Program-made: the position numbers and the translations under genes
Notes under the pieces: model-generated
The model's input: the letters and a program-made list of their open reading frames with translations, nothing else
The model's database searches: none
Told to the model about the DNA's origin: nothing
Shown: positions 9,277 to 18,658 of the stretch, piece by piece
Layout: each line of letters begins with the position of its first letter
How positions within the stretch are numbered: position 1 is the stretch's first letter
Assembly: GCF_003173755.1 (NCBI RefSeq)
Contig: NZ_CP029553.1
Span: 3,992,001-4,056,000 of the forward strand
Reading direction: 5' to 3'
Source: Methylobacterium terrae
GTDB lineage: Bacteria > Pseudomonadota > Alphaproteobacteria > Rhizobiales > Beijerinckiaceae
DNA length: 64,000 bases

Positions 9277-10710
9277 ATGACCGACTGGCCCGTCCACGGC
9301 CGCATCAGCGGCCCCATCGTGATGATCGGCTTCGGCTCGATCGGCCGGGGCACCCTGCCCCTGATCGAGCGCCATTTCACCTACGACAAGGCCCGGTTCA
9401 CGGTGGTGGAGCCGTCGGACGCCCACAAGGCGCTCGCCGACAAGCACGGCCTGCGCTTCGAGCAGGTGGCGCTGACCAAGGATAACTACCGCGAGGTCCT
9501 GACGCCGCTCCTCACGGAAGGCGGCGGCCAGGGCTTCTGCGTCAACCTCTCGGTCGACACCTCGTCGCGGGACATCATGGAGCTGTGCCGCGAGATCGGC
9601 GCGCTCTACATCGACACCGTCGCCGAGCCGTGGCCGGGCTTCTACTTCGACAAGAACGCCGGCCCCGCCGACCGCACCAACTACGCGCTCCGCGAGCAGG
9701 TGCTCGACGCCCGCCGCCGCAAGCCCGGCGGTCCGACCGCCGTGTCGTGCTGCGGCGCCAATCCCGGCATGGTGTCATGGTTCGTCAAGCAGGCGCTCCT
9801 CAACGTCGCGGCCGATCTCGGCCTGCAGACGCCCGAGCCGAAGACCCGCGAGGAATGGGCCGCGCTGATGCGCGAGACCGGCGTCAAGGGCATCCACATC
9901 GCCGAGCGCGACACCCAGCGCGCCAAGTCGGAGAAGCCGCAGGGCGTCTTCGTCAACACCTGGTCGGTCGAGGGCTTCGTCTCCGAGGGCAACCAGCCGG
10001 CGGAGCTGGGCTGGGGCACCCACGAGACCTGGATGCCGGAGAACGGCCGCACCCTGCCGAACGACGCGCCGGCGATCTACCTGCTCCAGCCCGGCGCCGA
10101 CACCCGCGTGCGCTCCTGGACCCCGACCGCGCAGGCACAGTTCGGCTTCCTCGTCACCCACAACGAGGCGATCTCGATCGCCGACTACTACACGGTGCGC
10201 CAAGAGGGTAAGGCGGTCTACCGGCCGACCTGCCACTACGCCTACCACCCCTGCAACGAGGCGGTGCTGTCGCTGCACGAGATGTGGGGCCAGGCCGGCA
10301 AGGTGCAGGAGAAGCACCACATCCTCGACGAGAACGAGATCGTCGACGGCATCGACGAGCTCGGCGTGCTGCTCTACGGCCACGGCAAGAACGCCTACTG
10401 GTACGGCTCGCAGCTCTCCATCGAGGAGACCCGGCGGATCGCCCCCTACCAGAACGCCACCGGCCTCCAGGTGACTTCCGCCGTGCTCGCCGGCATGGTC
10501 TGGGCGCTGGAGAACCCGGAGGCCGGCATCGTCGAGGCCGACGAGGTCGATTTCCGCCGCTGCCTCGAGGTGCAGACCCCGTATCTCGGTCCGGTGATCG
10601 GGGTCTACACCGACTGGACCCCGCTCTCGGGCCGCCCGGGCCTCTTCCCCGAGGACATCGACGAGAGCGACCCTTGGCAGTTCCGCAACGTGCTGGTGCA
10701 CGGCGCGTAA
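9277..10710 (+). CDS. hss: Homospermidine synthase
   Basis: The 477-residue protein starts at ATG 9277 (MTDWPVHGRISG); the frame is open upstream but that stretch is not protein-like. It has the NAD-binding GFGSIG motif at 18-23 and the bacterial homospermidine synthase hallmarks ALYIDTVAEPWPG, CCGANPGMVSWFVKQAL, WGTHETWMP, ADYYTVR and HAYHP-like TCHYAYHPCNEAV. The enzyme joins two putrescine molecules, using NAD as a prosthetic redox group, to make sym-homospermidine, the main long polyamine of many Hyphomicrobiales. Length matches the family. No other polyamine gene is adjacent. Confidence 0.95.
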   Translation: MTDWPVHGRISGPIVMIGFGSIGRGTLPLIERHFTYDKARFTVVEPSDAHKALADKHGLRFEQVALTKDNYREVLTPLLTEGGGQGFCVNLSVDTSSRDIMELCREIGALYIDTVAEPWPGFYFDKNAGPADRTNYALREQVLDARRRKPGGPTAVSCCGANPGMVSWFVKQALLNVAADLGLQTPEPKTREEWAALMRETGVKGIHIAERDTQRAKSEKPQGVFVNTWSVEGFVSEGNQPAELGWGTHETWMPENGRTLPNDAPAIYLLQPGADTRVRSWTPTAQAQFGFLVTHNEAISIADYYTVRQEGKAVYRPTCHYAYHPCNEAVLSLHEMWGQAGKVQEKHHILDENEIVDGIDELGVLLYGHGKNAYWYGSQLSIEETRRIAPYQNATGLQVTSAVLAGMVWALENPEAGIVEADEVDFRRCLEVQTPYLGPVIGVYTDWTPLSGRPGLFPEDIDESDPWQFRNVLVHGA

Positions 10711-10824
10711 AACCGCCCCTTGATCCGGCACCGCGCCCCTCGCCTGGGCGCGGTGCCGCAGCGCAGCGAGGCTGTCGCCCGTCCCCGCCCGGTGCTACCA
10801 TCGTGGCGGTGACAGGGAGCCGTC

Positions 10825-11391
10825 ATGTCGCTCGCGCTCAGGCGGGCCCCGCGGATGCGGGTCGCCGACTTCATCGCAATGATCCGCGACCGCCCGGACG
10901 AGGAGCGCTGGGAGCTTCTCGACGGCGAGGCGGTGTTGATGGCGCCGCCGGGCGAGCGCCATCAGCTGATCGTCAGCAACCTTCTCGCCGCCCTGCGCCC
11001 GATCGTAGGGAAGTTCGGCTGCCGCGCCCTGCCGGGCCTGGGGCTGCGCAACGACTTCGTCGACGACTACGCGCCGATCCCCGACGTTGTCGTCCGCTGC
11101 GGCCCGCTCCTTCCTGACGGCTACGCCCGCGACCCGATCGTCGTCGCCGAGGTGCTGTCCCCATCCACCCTGAACAACGACCGGGGCCGCAAGGCCGAGT
11201 TTTACCAGGGCCTCCAGACCCTGCGCGCCTACCTCATCGTCTATCAGGACGAAGCCCGGGTGGAGGTCTGGTCACGCGGGAACGGCCCGGACTGGTCCCT
11301 GCGCGTCCTCGGCCGCGACGACACGATCCCGCTGCCCGATCTCGGCGGGTCGATTCCGGTTGCCACCGTCTACGACGACATCCCTCTCTGA
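10825..11391 (+). CDS. Uma2 family endonuclease (DUF820)
   Basis: A 188-residue protein with the Uma2/DUF820 restriction-endonuclease-like fold: an N-terminal RWELLDGEAVLMAPPGERHQ, then PIPDVVVRCG with catalytic Asp87, IVVAEVLSPST with Glu109, and GRKAEFYQG followed by a YLIVYQDEARVEVW strand. All expected PD-(D/E)XK-type residues are present. Uma2 proteins are mobile, multi-copy genes in cyanobacteria and some proteobacteria; their biological role is unsettled. It sits alone between homospermidine synthase and the next short gene, which begins 14 bases after its stop. Confidence 0.9.
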   Translation: MSLALRRAPRMRVADFIAMIRDRPDEERWELLDGEAVLMAPPGERHQLIVSNLLAALRPIVGKFGCRALPGLGLRNDFVDDYAPIPDVVVRCGPLLPDGYARDPIVVAEVLSPSTLNNDRGRKAEFYQGLQTLRAYLIVYQDEARVEVWSRGNGPDWSLRVLGRDDTIPLPDLGGSIPVATVYDDIPL

Positions 11392-11405
11392 CGCCCGAGC
11401 CGCCC

Positions 11406-11753
11406 TTGCCCCATTTCGACGAATTCTACGCGAACAAGCTGCGCGGCACCCTCGGGGTGACCGATGCCGAATCGGTGCTCGACCTGCGCGGCGCCCCGCG
11501 GGCGCAGGCCGAGGCCTCGCTCGCCGACATGCTGGAGCGCAGCCGCTTCGCCAAGGGCAAGACCGTGGCGGTGCGGCTCGACGCCCCGACGCCCGGAGGC
11601 GGCGAGACCCTGTTCCAGCCGGTCGGCCGCCAGCTCCTCGACGCCAAACGCCGCGGCTGGGTCGATCGCCTGCAGACCCTGCCGTCACAGGACGGGCTCG
11701 GCTTCTACATCGCGCTCGCCGGGCGCCCCGACAAGGCGCCCGAGGCGCGCTGA
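11406..11753 (+). CDS. Conserved protein with a possible Smr-like layout
   Basis: A 115-residue protein that must start at TTG 11406, because the conserved-looking HFDEFYANKLRG segment begins right there. It contains VLDLRGAPRAQAEASLADML, then a strand KTVAVRLDAPTPGGGE, a helix with GRQLLDAKRRG and WVDRLQTLP, and a final strand LGFYIAL. The order LDLRG, helix, strand, Gly loop, helix resembles the Smr domain of MutS2-like nucleases, but the HGKG motif is replaced by APTPGGGE, so this is only a fold guess. It ends 4 bases before the amidase start, suggesting co-transcription. Confidence 0.6.
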   Translation: MPHFDEFYANKLRGTLGVTDAESVLDLRGAPRAQAEASLADMLERSRFAKGKTVAVRLDAPTPGGGETLFQPVGRQLLDAKRRGWVDRLQTLPSQDGLGFYIALAGRPDKAPEAR

Positions 11754-11757
11754 CCCG

Positions 11758-13197
11758 ATGGCCGCCCAGCCCTCCGCCACCAACCCCGCCGACCTGCCCG
11801 CCACCGAGCTCCTGCGCCTCTACGCGAACCGGACGCTCTCGCCGGTGGCCGTCGCCGAGGCGGTGATCGCCCGGGCCGAGGCCGCCGAGCCGCACCTGCA
11901 CGCGCTCTACGCCTTCGCGCCGGACGAGGCGCTGGCCTCGGCCCGTGCCTCGGAGGCGCGGTGGACGCGAGGAGAGGCCCTGCCCCTCGATGGGGTGCCG
12001 GTCACCATCAAGGAGAACATCGCGACGCAGGGCGTGCCGATGCCGCTCGGCACCGCCGCCCGGGACGACGCGCCCCCGAGCCTGCGCGACGCCCCGGCCA
12101 CCGCCCGCCTGCGCGAGGACGGCGCGGTCATCCTCGCCCACACCACCATGCCGGATTACGGCATGCTGTCCTCGGGGCTGTCGAGCTTCCATCCCCTCAC
12201 CCGCAACCCGTGGGACCCGACCAAGGGCCCGGGCGGCTCCTCGGCCGGATCGGGGGCGGCGGCGGCCGCGGGCTACGGCCCGCTGCATCTCGGCACCGAT
12301 ATCGGCGGCTCGATCCGGCTGCCGGCCTCGTGGTGCGGGGTCGTCGGCCTGAAACCCAGCCACGGCCGCGTGCCGCTCGATCCGCCCTATTACGGCCGCT
12401 GCGCCGGGCCGCTCGCCCGTACCGTCGCCGACGCGGCCTTGATGATGCGAACCTTGAGCCGTCCGGACGAGCGCGATCCCACCGCCCTGCCCCCGGCCGA
12501 CCTGCCCTGGCTCGACCTCGACGGGCTCGACGTGAAGGGCCTGCGCCTCGGCCTGGTGATGGAGGCCGGCGCCGGACTCGCCCTCGATCCGGCAAACCGC
12601 GCGGTGATCGAGACGGCCGCCCGCCTCCTCGCCGAGGCCGGCGCCATCGTCGAGCCGGTCCCGGCCTTCCTGACGCAAGCGATGCTCGACGGGCTCGACC
12701 TGTTCTGGCGCCAGCGCGCCTCGCTCGACATCGAGGCCCTGGACGAGCCCCGACGCGCCCGCGTGCTGCCGTTCATCCGCGACTGGGCGGCGGGCGGCCG
12801 GGCCTTGAGCGGCGCGACCGTCTTCCACGGCATGAGCCAGATGGCGGCGATGCGCGACGCAGGCCTCGCGGCGATCCGTCCGTTCGACTTCCTGATCGGC
12901 CCGGTCTCGCCGAACCCGCCCTTCCCGGCCGAGCACGCCTCGCCGACCAACGACCCGGCCCGGGCGATGGCCCACATCGCCTACACGGTGCCGTTCAACA
13001 TGTCGGAGCAGCCGGCGATCTCGGTCCCGGCGGGCTTCACGCCGGACGGGCTGCCGGTCGGCCTGCAGATCGCCGGGCGGCGCTTCGACGATGTCGGGGT
13101 GCTGCGGGTGGCCCGCGCCTTCGAGCGGATCCGGCCGGCGCTGCGGCCGTGGCCGGTGGTCAGTCAATCCGGACCTCGTGTTCCGTCCTTCAGATAG
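11758..13197 (+). CDS. Amidase signature family hydrolase
   Basis: A 479-residue protein with the complete amidase-signature catalytic set: Lys85 (VTIKENIA), cis-Ser161 (GPGGSSAGSG) and nucleophile Ser185 (DIGGSIRLPA). It also has the usual C-terminal VPFNMSEQPAISVPAG and GLPVGLQIAGRRF segments. Length and motif spacing fit stand-alone amidases rather than GatA, and no gatB or gatC is adjacent, so it most likely hydrolyses a small amide or aryl-amide in the cytoplasm. The substrate is unknown. It starts 4 bases after the preceding short gene and converges on gltX, with a palindromic repeat element between. Confidence 0.93.
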   Translation: MAAQPSATNPADLPATELLRLYANRTLSPVAVAEAVIARAEAAEPHLHALYAFAPDEALASARASEARWTRGEALPLDGVPVTIKENIATQGVPMPLGTAARDDAPPSLRDAPATARLREDGAVILAHTTMPDYGMLSSGLSSFHPLTRNPWDPTKGPGGSSAGSGAAAAAGYGPLHLGTDIGGSIRLPASWCGVVGLKPSHGRVPLDPPYYGRCAGPLARTVADAALMMRTLSRPDERDPTALPPADLPWLDLDGLDVKGLRLGLVMEAGAGLALDPANRAVIETAARLLAEAGAIVEPVPAFLTQAMLDGLDLFWRQRASLDIEALDEPRRARVLPFIRDWAAGGRALSGATVFHGMSQMAAMRDAGLAAIRPFDFLIGPVSPNPPFPAEHASPTNDPARAMAHIAYTVPFNMSEQPAISVPAGFTPDGLPVGLQIAGRRFDDVGVLRVARAFERIRPALRPWPVVSQSGPRVPSFR

Positions 13198-13210
13198 AAT
13201 GAAAGCGCGG

Positions 13211-13376
13211 GATCCCTCTCCCGAGTGGGAGAGGGGTAGGGGCGATCGGAGATAGCGCGAGGGTGACACGCTTCAGGATCAAGCACGGAGCGCCGAGCTA
13301 TCAGCACGACAGCCACAGCTTCACGCTGAAACGTGTCACCCTCACCCCTAGCCCCTCTCCCACTCGGGAGAGGGGA
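13211..13376. repeat. MITE-like composite inverted repeat between convergent genes
   Basis: Two copies of one palindromic unit lie head to head. Left stem: CCCTCTCCC 13214-13222 with 13227-13235. Right stem: CCCCTCTCCC 13352-13361 with 13366-13375. Inside them a second inverted pair, 13260-13276 and 13326-13342, matches at 16 of 17 positions. The block fills the gap between the amidase and gltX 3' ends, so it may also act as a bidirectional terminator. It resembles short non-autonomous transposable or REP-derived elements. Confidence 0.65.
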
Positions 13377-13409
13377 ACCGCGCTTGACTTAAACAAGCGC
13401 GCAGCATTT

Positions 13410-14756
13410 CTAAGCCGTCTCCCCCTTCAGCCGCGCCAGCGCCCGCGCCCGCCCGATCAGCGGCAGCAGGCCGGCGAGGTCCGGGCCGTGTTCGAGGCCG
13501 GTGAGCGCGAGGCGCAAGGGTAGGAACAGGGCCTTGCCCTTGAGGCCGGTGGCGGTCCGCACCGCTTCCGTCACCCGCTTCCAGGTCGTGCCGTCCCACG
13601 GCTCCGGCGGCAGGGCCTCGCGGGCGACGGCGAGGAGATCCGGCGTCTCGCCGGTCACCGGCGTCACCGGGCCCTCGACCACCCGCCACCACGCGGCGGC
13701 GTCCGACACCCGGGTCAGGTTCGCCCGCACCACCTCCCAGAAGGCCTCCCCCCGCTCCGGCGCGACATCGAGGACGGCGAGGCGCTCCGCCACCGTCGCG
13801 TAGGGCAGGCCGTGGACGACCCGGGCGTTGAGGCCGTCGAGCTCGTGCTCGTCGAACTTCGCCGGCGCGCGCGAGACGTGGGCGAGATCGACGAGGGCGG
13901 CCAGCTCGTCGAGGTCGGCGACCGGGCGCACCGCCTCGGCCGAGCCGGTGAGCACGGCGAGCGCCGCGACGGCCATCGGCTCGTAGCCGGACTCGCGCAG
14001 GCCCCGCAGGGAGAGGTGGCCGAGGCGCTTCGACAGCCCCTCCCCGCTCGCCGTGGTGAGCAGGTTGTGGTGGGCGAAGACCGGTACCGGGGCGCCGAGC
14101 GCGGAGAAGATCTGGATCTGGACCGCCGTGTTGGTGACGTGGTCCTCGCCGCGGATCACGTGGGTCACGCCGGTCTCGGCGTCGTCGACCACGGAGGGCA
14201 GCGTGTAGAGGTAGCTGCCGTCCTCGCGGATCAGCACCGGGTCGGACAGGCTGTCGGCCTCGACGTGGCAGGGCCCGCGCACGAGGTCGTCCCAGGTCAC
14301 GGTGCCGGGATCGAGGCGGAAGCGCCAATGAGGCCGGCGCCCCTCGGCCTCGAAGGCGGCGCGCTCCTCCGGGGTCAGCTTCAGGGCGGCACGGTCGTAG
14401 ACCGGCGGCAGGCCGCGGCCGAGCTGGCGCCGGCGGCGGCGCTCCAGCTCCTCGGCCGTCTCGTAGGCCGGGTAGAGCCGGCCCGCCCGCTTCAGCCGCT
14501 CGGCGGCGGCGTCGTAGATCGCGAGGCGCTCCGACTGGCGAAAGCTCCCGTCCGGGACGATGCCGAGCCAGGCCAGATCCTCCCCGATCGCCGCGGCGAA
14601 TTCGGGGGTCGAGCGCGCCGTGTCGGTGTCGTCGAGGCGCAGCCAGAACCGCCCGCCCTGTCGCCGGGCGAACAGGGCGTTGAACAGGGCCGGCCGGGCA
14701 TTGCCGATGTGGAGGAAGCCGGTGGGCGAGGGAGCGAAGCGAACGACGGGTGCCAT
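13410..14756 (-). CDS. gltX: Glutamate--tRNA ligase
   Basis: A 448-residue class I aminoacyl-tRNA synthetase starting at ATG 14756 ([19 protein letters not shown]). The HIGH motif is HIGN at 16-19, and the KMSKS-type loop is LSKR with Lys243. A Glu/Gln synthetase catalytic domain fills the first 300 residues and a helical anticodon-binding domain the rest. The frame is open upstream but unrelated to the family. Alphaproteobacteria often carry two gltX paralogues, one of which can charge tRNA-Gln for later amidation; which one this is cannot be told from this window. It is divergent from the ELM1-family gene with 94 bases between the starts. Confidence 0.94.
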   Translation of the reverse strand: MAPVVRFAPSPTGFLHIGNARPALFNALFARRQGGRFWLRLDDTDTARSTPEFAAAIGEDLAWLGIVPDGSFRQSERLAIYDAAAERLKRAGRLYPAYETAEELERRRRRQLGRGLPPVYDRAALKLTPEERAAFEAEGRRPHWRFRLDPGTVTWDDLVRGPCHVEADSLSDPVLIREDGSYLYTLPSVVDDAETGVTHVIRGEDHVTNTAVQIQIFSALGAPVPVFAHHNLLTTASGEGLSKRLGHLSLRGLRESGYEPMAVAALAVLTGSAEAVRPVADLDELAALVDLAHVSRAPAKFDEHELDGLNARVVHGLPYATVAERLAVLDVAPERGEAFWEVVRANLTRVSDAAAWWRVVEGPVTPVTGETPDLLAVAREALPPEPWDGTTWKRVTEAVRTATGLKGKALFLPLRLALTGLEHGPDLAGLLPLIGRARALARLKGETA

Positions 14757-14850
14757 GCCGGCTCTCGTAGAGCATCGGCGGAGCGGGGCGCAATCCGGTG
14801 CCGCGTCCCGGCCCTTGACAGTCCTTGCCCCGGCGCCGCATCGCGGACCC

Positions 14851-15834
14851 GTGACTTCCTCCCCTCTCGTCCCGCGCGACACGCGGGTCTGGCTGATCAC
14901 CGACGGCAAGGCCGGCGACCTCGCGCCCTGCCGCGGCCTCGCCGAGGCGTTGGGCGCCGCAGCCGACGAGCGGGTGGTCGCGCCGCGCCCGCCCTTCTCG
15001 TGGCTCGCCCCCCGCGGCCCGGCCGATCCGCGCGAGCGGGCGCTCGGTCCCCCCTGGCCCGACCTCGCCATCGCGACCGGCCGCCGGGCGGTGCCGGCGC
15101 TCCGCGCGGTCAAGGGCCGTTCGGGGGGGAAGACCTTCACGGTGTTCCTGCGCGATCCCCGCATCGGCGCAGGCGCCGCCGACCTGATCTGGGTGCCGGC
15201 GCACGATTCCTTGCGCGGACCCAACGTGATCGTGACCGACATCGGACCGCACCCGGTCTCGCCCGCCCGCCTCGCCGCGGCGCGTGCGCATCCCGACCCG
15301 CGGCTTTCCGCGCTTCCCCGCCCCCGCGCCGCGGTGCTCGTCGGCGGCGACAGCCGGCACGGGCGCTTCACGGAGGACGACGCGCGGCGCCTGCTCGCCG
15401 GGCTGGAGCGGCTGGCCGGCGAGGCGAGCCTGATGATCACCGCCTCGCGGCGCACGCCCGGGCCGTTGCAGGCGGCGCTGGCGGACCTGGCCCGCCGGCA
15501 GGGCGGCTTCTTCTGGGACGGCAGCGGCGAGAACCCGTACCTCGCCCTCGTGGCGCTCGCCGACGCGATCGTGGCGACCGCCGATTCGGCCAACATGGTG
15601 AGCGAGGCCTGCGCCGCCGGGGTCCCGGTGCTGCTCTTCGAGCCGGGGAACCTCTACCCCCGCCACCGCCCCCTGTTCGAGGCCCTGAAACTCCACGGAA
15701 CTGTGCATGCTTTCACCGGACGGGTTGAAGCGTTGCGGCCCAAGCCCTTAGACATGACACTCGCGATCGCGCAGGCTGTGGCGAATGCCTATATCGGGCA
15801 TCGCGACGCGCTCGCCCGCCGCAAGGCTCGTTAG
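14851..15834 (+). CDS. ELM1 family (DUF1022) protein
   Basis: A 327-residue protein starting at GTG 14851 ([23 protein letters not shown]). It has the ELM1/DUF1022 pattern: [10 protein letters not shown], the [18 protein letters not shown] region, TVFLRDPR, a second Rossmann-like half with [20 protein letters not shown] and [19 protein letters not shown]. The fold looks like a two-domain GT-B-type glycosyltransferase. The family is named for a plant mitochondrial fission factor of bacterial origin; its role in bacteria is not known. A perfect TTGACA lies at 14815-14820, so the transcript may begin very near the GTG. It is divergent from gltX and followed by trxB after 31 bases. Confidence 0.88.
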   Translation: MTSSPLVPRDTRVWLITDGKAGDLAPCRGLAEALGAAADERVVAPRPPFSWLAPRGPADPRERALGPPWPDLAIATGRRAVPALRAVKGRSGGKTFTVFLRDPRIGAGAADLIWVPAHDSLRGPNVIVTDIGPHPVSPARLAAARAHPDPRLSALPRPRAAVLVGGDSRHGRFTEDDARRLLAGLERLAGEASLMITASRRTPGPLQAALADLARRQGGFFWDGSGENPYLALVALADAIVATADSANMVSEACAAGVPVLLFEPGNLYPRHRPLFEALKLHGTVHAFTGRVEALRPKPLDMTLAIAQAVANAYIGHRDALARRKAR

Positions 15835-15865
15835 AGCCTGACCGGCGGCAGCCCCGGAGACCCTT

Positions 15866-16858
15866 ATGTCCACCACCCCGCAGGCTCCCCAGCACGAGAA
15901 GCTCGTGATCGTCGGCTCCGGCCCCGCCGGATACACCGCCGCGATCTACGCCGCCCGCGCCATGGTCGAGCCGCTGCTGATCTCAGGGTTCCAGCCCGGC
16001 GGCCAGCTGATGATCACCACCGACGTCGAGAACTATCCGGGCTTCGCGGACGCCATCCAGGGCCCGTGGCTGATGGAGCAGATGCGCTCCCAGGCCGAGC
16101 ATGTCGGCACGCGGATCGTCTCGGAATACATCGCCAAGGTGGATCTCGCGCAAAGGCCGTTCCGGCTCGAGGCCGATTCGGGCGCGGTCTTCACCTGCGA
16201 CGCGCTGATCATCGCCACCGGCGCCCAGGCGAAGTGGCTCGGGCTGCCCTCGGAGGCGAAGTTCCAGGGCTTCGGCGTCTCGGCCTGCGCCACCTGCGAC
16301 GGCTTCTTCTTCCGCAACAAGGAAGTGATCGTCGTCGGCGGCGGCAACACCGCGGTCGAGGAGGCGCTGTATCTGGCCAACCTCGCCTCCAAGGTCACGG
16401 TGGTCCACCGCCGCGACACGTTCCGGGCCGAGCGCATCCTGCAGGAGCGCCTGTTCAAGCACCCGAACGTCGAGGTGGTGTGGAACCACGCGGTGGACGA
16501 GATCTGCGGCCGCGACAAGCCGGCCCCCTCGGTCACCCATGTCCGCCTGCGCGACACGACGACCGGCGCGATCACCGAGCGCAAGGCCGACGGCGTGTTC
16601 GTCGCCATCGGCCACCAGCCGGCGACCGCGGTGTTCGAGGGGCAGCTGCCCTTGCGGGCCGGCGGCTACCTCGAGGTGACGCCCGGCACCGCCATGACGG
16701 CGATCCCCGGCGTGTTCGCGGCGGGCGACGTGACCGACGACGTCTACCGGCAGGCGATCACCGCCGCCGGGATGGGCTGCATGGCCGCCCTCGAGGCGGA
16801 GAAGTACCTGGCCAACCTGGCGATCGGCGAAGCGCCGCGCCAGGCGGCGGCCGAGTAG
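15866..16858 (+). CDS. trxB: Thioredoxin-disulfide reductase
   Basis: A 330-residue flavoprotein with FAD-binding GSGPAG at 17-22, the redox-active CATC at 141-144 inside [17 protein letters not shown]-binding [15 protein letters not shown] and the C-terminal FAD motif [20 protein letters not shown]. Length and order match low-molecular-weight bacterial TrxB. It transfers electrons from NADPH to thioredoxin in the cytoplasm. It follows the ELM1-family gene closely and is succeeded by a GC-rich stem-loop and a LysR regulator on the same strand, an order seen in other Hyphomicrobiales. Confidence 0.96.
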   Translation: MSTTPQAPQHEKLVIVGSGPAGYTAAIYAARAMVEPLLISGFQPGGQLMITTDVENYPGFADAIQGPWLMEQMRSQAEHVGTRIVSEYIAKVDLAQRPFRLEADSGAVFTCDALIIATGAQAKWLGLPSEAKFQGFGVSACATCDGFFFRNKEVIVVGGGNTAVEEALYLANLASKVTVVHRRDTFRAERILQERLFKHPNVEVVWNHAVDEICGRDKPAPSVTHVRLRDTTTGAITERKADGVFVAIGHQPATAVFEGQLPLRAGGYLEVTPGTAMTAIPGVFAAGDVTDDVYRQAITAAGMGCMAALEAEKYLANLAIGEAPRQAAAE

Positions 16859-16868
16859 GCGAAATCGA

Positions 16869-16897
16869 CCGGGGCCGGGGATGAGCCCCGGCCCCGG
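16869..16897 (+). terminator. GC-rich stem-loop after trxB
   Basis: A 12-base-pair stem (CCGGGGCCGGGG, 16869-16880, with 16886-16897) with loop ATGAG, 10 bases after the trxB stop. There is no T run, so this may be a processing or weak termination structure. Confidence 0.5.
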
Positions 16898-16973
16898 CCT
16901 CGTGTGGCGTTCGCTCTGAACTCACCGGCACGTTCTCAGGCCGGCCGGGGCTCTGGCGAGGGGTTTGACGGCC

Positions 16974-17864
16974 GTGGACTGGGACAAGATCCGGATTTTC
17001 CTCAACGTCGCCGAAGCCGGCAGCTTCACCAAGGCGGGCGACGACATCGGCCTCAGCCAGTCGGCCGTCAGCCGCCAGATCAGCGCGCTCGAGCGCGAGC
17101 TGAAGGCGCCGCTGTTCCACCGCCACGCCCGCGGGCTGATCCTGACCGAGCAGGGCGACCTGTTGTTCCGGGCCGCCCGGGACATGAAGATGCGGCTGGA
17201 GACGACCCGGGCCCGCCTCGTCGAGACCAGCGAGCGCCCGTCCGGCGACCTCAAGGTGACGACGACCGTGGGCCTGGGCACCGCCTGGCTGTCGCAGCGG
17301 GTGGCCGAGTTCCTCGACCTGCACCCGGACGTGCGCGTCGAGCTGATCCTGACCAACGAGGAGCTGGACCTCGCGATGCGCGAGGCCGACGTGGCGATAA
17401 GGCTCCGCCGCCCGGCCCAGCCGGACCTGATCCAGCGCCGGCTGTTCACCGTGCACTACCACGTCTTCGCCTCGCTCGAGTACATCAAGCGCTTCGGCGA
17501 GCCGAAGACGATCGACGACCTCGACAAGCACCGCCTGGTCTCGTTCGGCGGCGACCAGCCCTCCTACCTGATGGCGACGCACTGGCTCGCCACGGTCGGC
17601 CGCGAGGGGCGCGAGCACCGCACCATCCACTTCACGGTCAACAACATCTCGGCGCTCCAGCTCGCGGTCGAGACCGGCGCCGGCATCGGCATCCTGCCGG
17701 ACTACGTCGCCGACGGGAACGAGCAGCTGGTGCAGGTCCTGCGCGACTACGAGATGCCGAACCTCGAGAGCTACCTCGTCTACGCCGAGGAGATGCGGAC
17801 GGTGGCCCGCGTCCAGGCGTTCCGGGACTTCCTCGTCGCCAAGGCCCAGCGCTGGACCTATTGA
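16974..17864 (+). CDS. LysR family transcriptional regulator
   Basis: A 296-residue LysR protein. GTG 16974 gives the common N-terminus MDWDKIRIFLNVAEAGSFTKAG and stands about 11 bases after a GAGGGG site; TTG 16965 would add three residues but overlaps that site. The winged helix (AVSRQISALERELKAPLFHRHARG) is followed by an effector domain from about residue 90 (PSGDLKVTTTVGLGTAWLSQR and ISALQLAVETGAGIGILPDYV). It is downstream of trxB, a conserved neighbour in related genomes, and could respond to redox or metabolic signals; no target is visible. It converges on the broken methyltransferase gene. Confidence 0.9.
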   Translation: MDWDKIRIFLNVAEAGSFTKAGDDIGLSQSAVSRQISALERELKAPLFHRHARGLILTEQGDLLFRAARDMKMRLETTRARLVETSERPSGDLKVTTTVGLGTAWLSQRVAEFLDLHPDVRVELILTNEELDLAMREADVAIRLRRPAQPDLIQRRLFTVHYHVFASLEYIKRFGEPKTIDDLDKHRLVSFGGDQPSYLMATHWLATVGREGREHRTIHFTVNNISALQLAVETGAGIGILPDYVADGNEQLVQVLRDYEMPNLESYLVYAEEMRTVARVQAFRDFLVAKAQRWTY

Positions 17865-17871
17865 GGACCGG

Positions 17872-18642
17872 CTACCGCTCCCGCTCGCACCAGTAGGCGT
17901 GGGTGCGGTAGGGGAACGTCACCTCCGCCCGCCCGGCGAGACCGGGCGTGCGGGCGATGAGGTCCCGCACCCTCGCCGCCACCCGGGCGCGCTCCGGTTC
18001 GGGCAGGGCGGCGATGAAGCTCACCGACAGGGTGCGGTCGAGAATGACCTGATCGGGCGTGCCCGTATGGCCGTGGGCGAAGGCCTGCTCGTGCAGCGGG
18101 CCGAAGCCGTCGGCCGGGAAGAGCCGGCGCCACGCCCCGGTATGGTAGCGCGGCGCGTCGCCCTCGTGGGCGTTCATGATCGCGGTCAGCGCCGCCACCT
18201 AGGGCGCCGCCTCGTCGCGGACGTTCCAGACGAGGCCGAAGCGGCCGCCGACCTTCAGCACCCGGCGGATCTCGGCGAGCGCCGCCGGCGTCGAGAACCA
18301 GTGGAAGGCCTGGACGCAGACGAGCGCGTCGAGGCTTCCGTCCGGCAGCGGGATCGCCTCGGCGGAGCCGGCGAGCGCCGCCACGCCGGGCAGGGACGCG
18401 GCGAGCCGCGCCCGCATCGCGTCGACCGGCTCGACCGCGGTCACGTCCGCGCCGGTGGCCGCGACGAGGCCGGTGAACTTGCCGGTCCCGGCGCCGAGAT
18501 CGGCGACCGCGCGGCCGGGCCCGAGGCGCAGGGCCTCGCGCAGCCAGGTGCTCAGGGCGGCCGGGTAGTCGGGCCGGCCCTTGGCGTAGGTGTCGGCGCC
18601 CGAGGCAAAGCCGGTCGCGGCGGCGGGATGCAGGTCGCTCAC
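17872..18642 (-). pseudogene. Class I SAM-dependent methyltransferase with an in-frame stop
   Basis: Reading leftward from ATG 18642 the protein is a clear Methyltransf_11-type enzyme: AVADLGAGTGKFTGLV is the SAM-binding motif I, followed by TAVEPVDAMRA, then ALVCVQAFHWFS and RRVLKVGGRFGLVWNVRDEAAP. A TAG stop at 18199-18201 then interrupts the frame, and the same frame continues with VAALTAIMNAHEG to a normal end at 17872 (THAYWCERER). Homologues usually carry Trp (TGG) where the stop is, so one G-to-A change explains the break. The whole would be about 256 residues. A sequencing error or programmed read-through cannot be excluded. Confidence 0.8.
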
Positions 18643-18658
18643 GGGAATGCCCTCCGGA

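Noticed and set aside
11272..13269. 665-residue minus-strand frame over the amidase
   Set aside because: Antisense of the amidase with intact catalytic residues; no recognisable domain on this strand.
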